Source: Coriolopsis trogii (Eukaryota > Basidiomycota > Agaricomycetes > Polyporales > Polyporaceae). Taken from it: 64,000 bases of DNA. The stretch lies in the NCBI GenBank assembly GCA_020543525.1, contig JAHYIO010000031.1, positions 2,170,001 to 2,234,000 on the forward strand. Direction: 5' to 3'. A model generated the notes under the pieces. The model saw only the letters and a program-made list of their open reading frames with translations, was not told the origin of the DNA and searched no databases. A program made the position numbers and the translations under genes. Positions 56,122 to 64,000 of the stretch are shown one piece after another (the first letter of the stretch is position 1; every line of letters starts with the position of its first letter).

Positions 56122-56823
56122 TGTTGCAGAATGATACCGACGTGAAGATAGAGTGGGTCTGGCTCTATCGACTGGCGTTTGACCTCGCGGAAGACTTTGA
56201 AAAGATATAGCCACTCGAGCAGTGGAGAAGCGCCAGAGCATACAACGAAGGAAGAGTGGCTGTAGCTGACGGTCTTCGCGGCGTCGTCCTAGTACTACAT
56301 ACGTCTCACGCTTTAGTACGTCCGATATCTCGAGCGTCAAGCGTACGCTTGGAGAATTGACGCACCTGCGTTCACTTGGAATAGCTGAGCAAGAGATAAC
56401 GTACGCGCATGAGACAGACTCAAAAGTGAGCGGTACACTAAAAAGTGGTGGCGTAGACTCCCTGAAATAGGAATTCTGACACATGATCGTGACGAGATGC
56501 CGCCAGCCCCGACATCGGGTCTTAGTTGTTGTATAATCCACTACATATGTCCCACTGGGGTTTGTCGAGTCCACAGCGCAGAGACGCGAAAGTGCGACCT
56601 TGCTTAGTGCCTGACCCACACAGATCTAGAGTCAACAGACGCAAGCCCTCCCGCCCCATACCCTACACGTAGGCTTGCGCCATGTCTCCGGGTCACTTGG
56701 CTTCGCCTAGGTGATCGTCTCCGACCTCACGTATGCGGATAAACAAGAGTTGTGGTTCGACTTCGCATCATAGTATAAGACAGTCTCAACACATTCTTGC
56801 ACACGCGAACCACCCTAGAAGTC
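56122..56823. other. Intergenic region
   Basis: Promoter of the hemerythrin-like gene and 3' region of the SDHAF4 gene. A TGTGGTTCGACTTC run at about 56749-56762 recalls a tRNA B-box, but no cloverleaf can be drawn. No gene seen. Confidence 0.4.
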
Positions 56824-57255
56824 TCAGAAGTCCGACACCCTTCCTTTGAAGCTCCAGTCTCCATCCCCTTCGCCCCATCTGCCTACGGGCTCGCGCTTGG
56901 GGCCGCCCTGTTCGCCCGTGACCGGGTTGACGTCCCCATCGAACTCGGCCGGGAGGGGCGCACGCGCGTCAGGATGCCTGTCAGGGTCCAGAGCCATCTC
57001 CGCCTCCTCCTGCGACGTATCCCGTCTCCCGGGGACAGAGAGCGGCGCCTGGGCGGCGCGGACGAGCTCCTCGAACTCCCTCTGCTGATCGCGCGGGAGA
57101 GGTGGTGGAGCGGGGCGGACAAGCGAGCCTCCAGAGGACATCATCCGAACTGGCCTCGCTAACAGGGGGCTCCGTCCGACGTGGGCGAAGGTGGACGCGT
57201 AGGAGCCGCAACGGTGTAGGCGGAAGGCCGACGTGATCGCAACTGGATACCACAT
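56824..57255 (-). CDS. SDHAF4: Succinate dehydrogenase assembly factor 4, mitochondrial
   Basis: Assembly chaperone (Sdh8/SDHAF4, DUF1674) that binds flavinated Sdh1 in the mitochondrial matrix before it joins Sdh2. Single exon, 432 nt, 143 residues. The N-terminal 40 residues are rich in Arg, Ser and His without acidic residues, as expected of a presequence. The C-terminus carries the family signature: EFDGDVNPVTGEQGGPKREPVGRWGEGDGDWSFKGRVSDF, split here as GDVNPVTGEQGGPKREP and GDWSFKGRVSDF at the very end. The middle part, with PPPLPRDQQREFEELVRAAQ, fits the usual variable linker. It is divergent from the Zn2Cys6 regulator gene at 58301. Confidence 0.93.
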   Translation of the reverse strand: MWYPVAITSAFRLHRCGSYASTFAHVGRSPLLARPVRMMSSGGSLVRPAPPPLPRDQQREFEELVRAAQAPLSVPGRRDTSQEEAEMALDPDRHPDARAPLPAEFDGDVNPVTGEQGGPKREPVGRWGEGDGDWSFKGRVSDF

Positions 57256-58300
57256 CGTTATCGAGCTTGTCGTCTGTTAGGGAAGTTCGGGACTGCGAAC
57301 AGGTAGATATGAGGTGAGCGATCGATGCACGGAGGAAAGACGCTGTGTGTGCACGGGTCAGATCCAGAAATGGTCCCTACCGCCACCGACTGTTGCACAT
57401 ACTTTGGGTTTCGAGCTAAAGGTAGTTGCGGGGTAGGATGACTGCCAGCTCAAATACTGACCTGGAGAAGAATGGTGAGATGGTTAATTCGCCGGATGAG
57501 TAAGGCCGTTATGGAATGCGACGTGCCCTTCCCGTGAAGAGATGACGAAGGACGGAGGCAAGAGAGGCACACACCAGATGGCGACGGCTCCGGGGAACGT
57601 CACCCACGGGGCCGGCGGATCAAAGTCAGCATTCGGTTTTTGGACGGACGGCTCGGGGCGGCCCGGGAAATTGAGTTAAGTTGCCGCTCTAAGTCAACCT
57701 GTCAGTCGCCGTCCAGGCCGAGTGTTTACTGCAGCGTCATTGCCTGAGAGACATTTGGCGATCGCCAGAAAACGCGTTGGTCGACCCCGCGTAGGTCTAG
57801 GAGTTCGCAGGGACGGCATGTAACCCTTCGAGGGCTATCGTGATCAGTCGAATCGAGCATTACCGTACGGAGTTGGGGGTACGTTATGTCCGAAGTTCCA
57901 GAGCTCGTACGATTGGTGTCGCCTGGATGAGAGAAGATGGTGCATGGCAACACACCGGAGGGCTACCCGTAGCTGCGGACGGTTGCAGACCCCGCGTCTC
58001 GACGCGGTGGAGATGCCGGCGGACGGATGGACAAGGGCAAAACGTGGCCGAGGACGAGGACAAGGGCGGGGGCGGGAAGAGAACGGTTGGGGCAGGGGTT
58101 CTGCCGAGGAGGGCCACGTGAGAGCGACATGGGACGGACAGGGCGAATTACGAGCGTGGAATGGGAAAGCTGATTGCGCCTCTCGATTCCAGCGCCCTGC
58201 GTGAATAAGAACTGTACCAAATGTCCCTTCCTCTAGCCCGCCACCCTCCTGCTGTCCGTCCGCCTCTCCACGTCCTCCGCCTGCTCTCTGAGCGCACGCC
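57256..58300. promoter_or_regulatory. Divergent promoter region, SDHAF4 and Zn2Cys6 regulator
   Basis: About 1 kb between divergent start codons. Several overlapping open frames exist at 57840-58400 on both strands because the DNA is GC-rich, but none has coding features. Confidence 0.4.
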
Positions 58301-61300
58301 ATGCAGTCATCAGGCCTCTCGGGATGGACTCCTGGCCAGCATACCGCAGTCATCGACCTCGGCGAAGAGTTCGCCCCTGATCCGCTAAACGCTTCCACAG
58401 CCGCCTTGCAGTTCTCGGCCGCCTACTATGCTATCGACTCTTCCGCAGAGGGGAACGGCTCAAAGAAGCGAAAGGTAGAGCGTGCCTGTGATTTCTGTCG
58501 CAGAAGGAAAGCGCGCTGCGATGGCCCTAGAATGCCGGACAATGTATGCAGCAATTGCATCACAAATGCTAGGACATGCACCTATCTGTGCGTACCACCA
58601 TCACCCCCTCGTCTTCTCTCATCCTTACCATGTCCTACGCGCTTCACTTAGCGAGGGATCAAAGCCTCGGGGCCCGCCCAAGGCGTGAGTGACCGTCCAC
58701 CGTCCCCAAGGCCCTGTCAAACCTCACCTTCGTTCAGGTACATCGTCGGCCTCGAGGACCGCGTCGAGAGGATGGAGGCTCTCCTCAAGCGGGTTAGTAC
58801 TTCGGCTCTCTCATCAGCGCTTCCCCCTTCGCCCGCACCAATGGTCTCCAGTCTCATAACCCGCTTGCATTCTCTCCCAGCTCCGCCCGGAATGTGACTT
58901 TACTGCCGAGCTTGGCCCGCCGGTCGTGCGTGATTCATGGAAGATCGAGCCTTCACCTCCATCAGCGTCCGACAAGGCGCCCTCAGACTCACCCAAACCC
59001 ATGGAACAGTCGCCGACGCTGGACAGGAAGCAGTCCCTCGTCTCTCTCACGGCGCCTCCCCCGAACCGCGCGTCGTGTCCTAGCGGGAAGGGCGGCGCGC
59101 CGATCAAGGTCCGCTCCTCGTCAGGTAAGAAGACATCCAATGTCAACACCAAAGGCGGCAAGGCTGGTAAACGAGAGCGGGATATGGGCTCTAGCTCAGA
59201 GCACGACGCGTCGTGCTCGTCATTGTCCGATTCCTCCGAGACCGACGAGCTTGGGGAGCTCAGCGTTGTGCGCGGCATGAAACGCTTGACCCTTCGCGGC
59301 TTGGAGCCGGCAGAGGGCTCGCCGGACAAGTACGCGGACGACAACCAGATGCGATTTCATGGCAAGAGCAGCTCCTTCAAGCTCATCACAACGACGAGAG
59401 AGTTCATGCACCGTCATATCGTCGAGACTTCGAGCGACGGTCGTCAGTCCAATTCCCCCGCCGATATCCAAGTGCCCTCTGTCTCTGGTACCAAACGACC
59501 CGAGTTCTGGTCGCTTCCTCCTGTAAGTATGATTTACGCCGTCGAATGGGCGCGGCTCATCGTCTCCGCAGTGGGAGAAGAGGTTCGAGAGCGCGGACGA
59601 TCCGACGCATATCCCTGACTGGGTGCTTCCTGCGTTCCCTCCGGACGACCTTGCAGATCAACTCATCAATTACTACTTTGAAAACATCACAGCCACTTTC
59701 TCGGTGAGTGCGCTCTCACCTGCCGATTTCCGCCTCTCATGTATGCGCATACAAACGGTAGCTACTACATCGCCCGACATTCGACCGACAGTGGCGAGAG
59801 CGGTTGTATGCGCACAATGTCTGGTTTGCGTGCATCTGCCTCTCCATCTTCGGGATAGCGAGTCGGTGGATGGATGACCCCCGTGTCCTTCCCGACGACG
59901 CTGCAGATAGGGTACGAGAGGGCTTCAAATCTGGGGACCATGCCGATGAAGAGATCTGGACCCTGGCCGGTTGGAAGTATATTGCGGCCGGGATGAGTGA
60001 GTACATGCGCCCGATCCTTTCCATACAAACTGACAATGAACGCGGCCCCTGGCTCCACGCAGAAATACACGAGGCGAGGCGAAGCGTGATGTGTCCTGCG
60101 GAATTGTTCGAGATCCAGAGCTTTGCTGTGCGTGTGTGCCCAACCCATTATTGAGTCCCTAGAGCTGACGTGTCCGTATCCATTCATGTCCATCCTTTCT
60201 CACGTCCGGCGACCCATCCCCCATCAATGTACCTACGCATACATCGTACGACACTGCAGCTCATTGCCCAATACTTCCGAGGTACGGTGGCGCAATGCGG
60301 CTCGTGGTTCTACCTTAGCGTCGGTATCCTCAAGGCGCAGGATGTAGGCGCTCACAGGCGCAAAATCTACGGACGCAAGCCGACGGTCGAGGAGGAGCTT
60401 TGGAAGCGGGCGTATTGGCACCTCGTCGCCTTTGACCGGATCGGGAGCATGCTCATCGGCAGGCCATGCTGCTCGCGCGAGGAAGAGTCAGTGGCATTAA
60501 TTTCCAGCACCACCTTCCGTGAGTGGTCGAATTGATTGGCTTTGATACACCCCACAGCCTGGACCTCGATCTCCCGCTGGAGGTCGACGACGAGTACTGG
60601 GAGCACGAGGACCCGGAAATGGCTTTCCGCCAGCCGGAGGGGAGGCCTGCGCTCGTGTCCGCGTTCGTGCAGTGGATCAAATTGAGTCACATCATCGCGT
60701 ACGCCCTGAAGACGTTGGTATGTATGGGTGGTTTATCCGAGATTTCCCTCAACCGGCTGATGTCATGTTTTTGCCCGCTAGTATACGACGAACCGATCGA
60801 CTCTCGCGCATGGGATGACGGGCGCACAGTGGAAGGAGGAGAACGTTGAAAAGCTCAACGACGCCCTCCTGACTTGGATCAAGGAACTGCCGGTGCACCG
60901 TGAGCGCTTTCTTACTTCGACCGCGAGACGCTGTCATTCATGGTCCTCCGCCGCTGGCAGTGAGATGGAGGCCGGACATGGAAGATCGTATGTTCGCAAC
61001 CCAGGCCGCAACGTTGTACACCACCTATCACTCCGTCCAGATCCTCGTCCATCGACCGTTCATCCTCATCCCCCGCATGCGCGCTTTGAGCAGACCTATC
61101 ACCGCTCAGCGCTCCATCCAGGGACAGAAGGCGCTGTCCATCTGCCTCAGCTCTGCGCGGGCCGCGGCGCACATCCTGGACGTGCAAACCAAGCGGGGAA
61201 TGCTCAATATCACGAACGTTGTTCACATCTCGTTTGTGTGTGCTGGCGTGTTCCTCGTGCATCTGTGGGACCTCATCCGACAGTACGGAACACACAGCGG

Positions 61301-62449
61301 GCTGATCTCTGCTGAGGGGCGCGCGCACATGTCGCACGATATCTCGTCCGTCATGGGTGAGCTTGGAGATGTGATGGCGCACCTGGAGGATATTAGTTCA
61401 AAGTGGGAGCTTGCTCGGGAGATGCTGTGAGTGGTTATGACTACCTGCTGACAGATGCACGCATGTTTTATGCCTGTCTACTGACACCGACGGTTGTTAG
61501 AGACGAGATCAAGAACGCGTTGCCGAGTACTCCGACCGAAGACGCACCTCCCAGGCATCCCTTTCTGTTGAATCCGCAGGGCGCTGGCCCGTACTACGAG
61601 TCGGCACCCCATTCTATGCATGGTCATCATGCCGTGCCTCAACCCGCACACACAAATCCACAGCTCTCACCGTTAACGCCCCCAGAACATTACGATATAC
61701 GCGCCTACCGTCAGGACTACTTGCATGCGCCGCAGGCCACTACGCCTCGTCCTCCCGTACCACACTACCCACCACCGCCGAGCTCTCTCTCGTTCTCGTT
61801 CGACGGCGGCGTCCCTCAGCTCTGGGACATGGACGGAGCGCCTGCTTCTCCACCTCCGCTGCCAGACTTCAACCTGTTCGCCCCACAGCAACAGCAGCCG
61901 CCTCCCCAACATTACCCTCCACGACCCGCTCAAGAGCCTCCAGGGCCGCCACCCCCACCGCAGGCCATCTACGCTCGTTCTCATCCGGTCCCTTCTATCC
62001 CCACCAGCCACCACAACTCGGTGCCTACCATCGCTCCTCCCGTACCGCCCTCCCGAAACGGAGGATACCATCAGCCTATCCGCCCTCCCCAGCCACACCC
62101 GATCCGGACGAGCTTCCCGCCGCCCGGGTACCACGAGACATACCACCACCACTCACCGCAGGGCTACGCGCCGGGCACGAGTCCGACGAGCGCGGTGCCC
62201 GTAGACTACCGCGTGTCGTTCCCGAAAGACGAAGAGGAGAGCCTTGGGGAACACGATCGCCTCCGGCTGAGGCTTCTGGAGGAGGCGTTTCGGCGACGAC
62301 CGCCGCAGGGGATGCCGCATAGCGCCCCTGCCGTACCTGGGGGAGCGTACGGCGTCGCTGGGTCTCCGCAGCATGTGCACCCGCCAGAGCACTGGGTGAA
62401 TAGGGGAGGACATGGGTACGTCGGACGCGTTGTGTTCTGGTGTACGTGA
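58301..62449 (+). CDS. Zn2Cys6 transcription factor with fungal-specific regulatory domain
   Basis: Nuclear DNA-binding regulator. Exons: 58301-58587, 58652-58684, 58738-58792, 58881-59522, 59572-59703, 59762-59996, 60063-60127, 60260-60486, 60558-60717, 60782-60899, 60961-61426, 61501-62449; 3369 nt, 1122 residues. The binuclear cluster has cysteines 63, 66, 73, 83, 86 and 93 (CDFCRRRKARC, CSNC, TC), preceded by the basic KKRKVER. A short coiled coil follows (YIVGLEDRVERMEALLKR). The Fungal_trans domain starts at about LPAFPPDDLADQLINYYFENI and LLHRPTFDRQW, with GSWFYLSVGILKAQDVG and RPCCSREEE, resembling the XlnR-like class. The last 300 residues are Pro/Gln/His-rich, probably an activation region. 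Target genes are unknown. A late intron near 62410 cannot be excluded. Confidence 0.92.
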
Positions 62450-63317
62450 ATGTGGAGTTGATGAGCGGTTGCTCGGCGTGCAGGTGGTCGTAGGCTCGGT
62501 CGGTCAAAACGACAGTATGCTTACTCGGTCAGACTGCATGTTTTCATCGTAATCGTTTCTTCTGCTCCTGGATTTTATTGGGTCGGCTTGGACCCTGGAC
62601 TTGGTTTCCGACTCGTTCGCTAATGTCTGGTTTCATATAGCCCCTCGATACCGTTGTAGCCTTTCCAGCCCTGAAGTTCGTGATTTTGCTACTGCCACTG
62701 CCACTACTGTAATTTGCTCGTTTACTCGCTCACAGCTGTCTTTCTCGCATGGTCATCAACACTCAACCGCTAATCGTCGTCGTCTCGGAATTCTTCTATT
62801 CTTTGTCTCTTCGTGAGGATATAATAATCGCTACTCTTTGTTCGTAAGTGTATCTACTTAGCTTGTGTATATGTCACATTGTTACTGGTCCCCTCGCGTG
62901 CTCTGTGCTCTCTGATGTCTTGACAAACCGTTGCTGTATTGTAATGTCTAATGCCACGTTCCGGATTCTTCTCCGTGTTACAAACACCAGCCTTGTCAAG
63001 CACTGCATACAGTGACCGATTGTCACGCCACGCATAATATCCATGTTGCCCATGTTGTACTTCCTGTTATCTCAGGCCTAGGGGACAGCCGAATTACCAA
63101 CCTCATGCCTCATGATCAACTTTTGGCGTCATCTCGCAGTATAAGAGAGGGTCAGGGCAGCCAAGGCCGTGAACGCCAGCGGACAAATCATAGTCGCAAC
63201 ACTATGCAGTGTAAGGATACGGCTGCCTCCCTTGATCAGTATGTTTCAAGCGCAGTTGTTGAGCTGCACATCTTTTGCACACAGGAAACTATTGCTCTCC
63301 TTTCAATGTTGCTCGCA
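62450..63317. other. Convergent intergenic region
   Basis: 3' regions of the Zn2Cys6 regulator gene (plus) and the phosphatase gene (minus). AT- and T-rich stretches around 62540-62960 fit an untranslated region and terminator. No gene seen. Confidence 0.45.
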
Positions 63318-63995
63318 TTAGAGCTGATCCAGAAGCTCTTCCACCTCCCAGGCGCCAGTCCAGTACTGAACACCGCAGTGGAGGCGGCCCTCTTCCTCGT
63401 AGGGCTTGATCAGGTTGTACAGGCCACGGTAGCGGCGGCAGAACACAACGTCTTGCCTGAGTCAAGCATGATGGCGCATGAGCACACCGATCGATACGAA
63501 TGCCGCGTAGAACGAAAATGACGCACTTGCGAAGCCGGAGGACGGGACAGAAGTCGTTCGAGCCATCACCCACGTACACGATGCGGTCGAAGTCAGGTGC
63601 GTGTCTCTTCAAGAAGGCTTCCAGCTCGTCACCTAATATGCATCCCTCGTCAGACCACGAACGCTGGGAAAAGGCCGTGTATGGACTCACCCTTGCACAT
63701 GTTAGGGCTGCAGCCGACTTTGCAATCGTGCTGGGGACCGGAGGGATCTATGCGCCTGCGCAGCTTGAGCAGGCCGGAAGGGTCCCATTCGGCAGGGTTT
63801 GTGATGATTTCGTCGAAGAGCGACTCGAGGCCTTTCGACTACGAACTGTGTCAGTGCGACCTTGAAAGAATGTGCATGCAACAAACAAACCTTCAAGATC
63901 GTTGTAATGTAGACGATGTTAGCGTTGGAGAGGCAAAAGAAGGTGGTCTTTCCCCTGGACTTAAGCGAGGAGACCCCGCGGACCATGGCCGGGTG
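63318..63995 (-). CDS. PHOSPHO-type HAD phosphatase, 5' part missing at window edge
   Basis: Partial gene running off the right edge. Exons seen (minus): 63891-63995, 63691-63838, 63527-63632, 63318-63456. The rightmost exon begins just after an AG acceptor at 63996-63997 with HPAMVRGVSSLKSRGKTTFF, so at least one upstream exon lies outside. Seen: FCLSNANIVYITTIL, KGLESLFDEIITNPAEWDP, CSPNMCKGDELEAF, and the HAD motif IVYVGDGSNDFCP; the end is QYWTGAWEVEELLDQL. This matches the Put_Phosphatase family (PHOSPHO1/PHOSPHO2: phosphocholine, phosphoethanolamine or pyridoxal phosphate phosphatase). The nucleophile motif DxDxT would be in the missing part. Confidence 0.87.
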
Positions 63996-64000
63996 CTACA

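Noticed and set aside
56690..56775. Possible tRNA gene (B-box-like GGTTCGACTTC with an upstream GGCTTCGCCTAGG)
   Set aside because: No acceptor stem, anticodon arm or T stem with correct pairing can be formed.
57844..58398. Minus-strand open frame of 184 codons between SDHAF4 and the Zn2Cys6 regulator
   Set aside because: It overlaps the start of the regulator gene on the other strand, its composition follows GC-rich DNA, and no motif is present.

Overview
The window is nuclear DNA of a filamentous basidiomycete, most likely an Agaricomycete. Genes sit on both strands and are split by many short (mostly 45-70 base) GT-AG introns. Families typical of mushroom-forming fungi are present (DUF6534 and DUF7330-like membrane proteins, F-box proteins, a secreted tyrosinase, Zn2Cys6 regulators). 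There is no operon structure, phage or CRISPR. Exon models were built by hand from splice signals and family alignment from memory; for all but one multi-exon gene the total coding length is a multiple of three with no internal stop.

Layout. 0.4-4.8 kb: two tandem minus-strand genes for XanA-like alpha-ketoglutarate-dependent xanthine dioxygenases. 6.2-7.9 kb: DUF6534 multi-pass membrane protein. 9.1-11.8 kb: NCS2 xanthine/uric-acid permease of the UapA type. Together these look like a small purine-salvage cluster. 12.5-14.2 kb: single-pass membrane protein with an adhesin-like C-terminal region. 14.2-17.4 kb: gene-poor, but holding an unusual run of stem-loops at 16.1 kb. 17.4-19.7 kb: F-box protein with a hydrophobic tail. 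20-22.5 kb: a small possible membrane protein and type I protein arginine methyltransferase (PRMT1/Hmt1). 23.2-23.8 kb: BRI3-like protein. 24.2-25.8 kb: secreted tyrosinase. 27.4-31.3 kb: 1255-residue protein of unknown function. 33.1-34.9 kb: MFS anion transporter (Tna1/Dal5 type).

From 36.5 kb on the window is dense with housekeeping genes: DBP10 RNA helicase, queuine tRNA-ribosyltransferase (catalytic subunit), mitochondrial tyrosyl-tRNA synthetase, TM9SF/nonaspanin, an F-box protein, a coiled-coil/RGG protein, the Rvs161/Hob3 BAR protein, a hemerythrin-like protein, the succinate dehydrogenase assembly factor SDHAF4, a large Zn2Cys6 transcription factor, and the 3' part of a PHOSPHO-type HAD phosphatase running off the right edge.

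Two functional associations stand out. Xanthine uptake (permease) and direct oxidation of xanthine to urate (two dioxygenases) are encoded within 11 kb. The queuine-inserting enzyme and the mitochondrial tyrosyl-tRNA synthetase are divergent from one 314-bp promoter, and tRNA-Tyr is a queuosine substrate. The best candidate for something undescribed is the five-hairpin structure at about 16107-16270.
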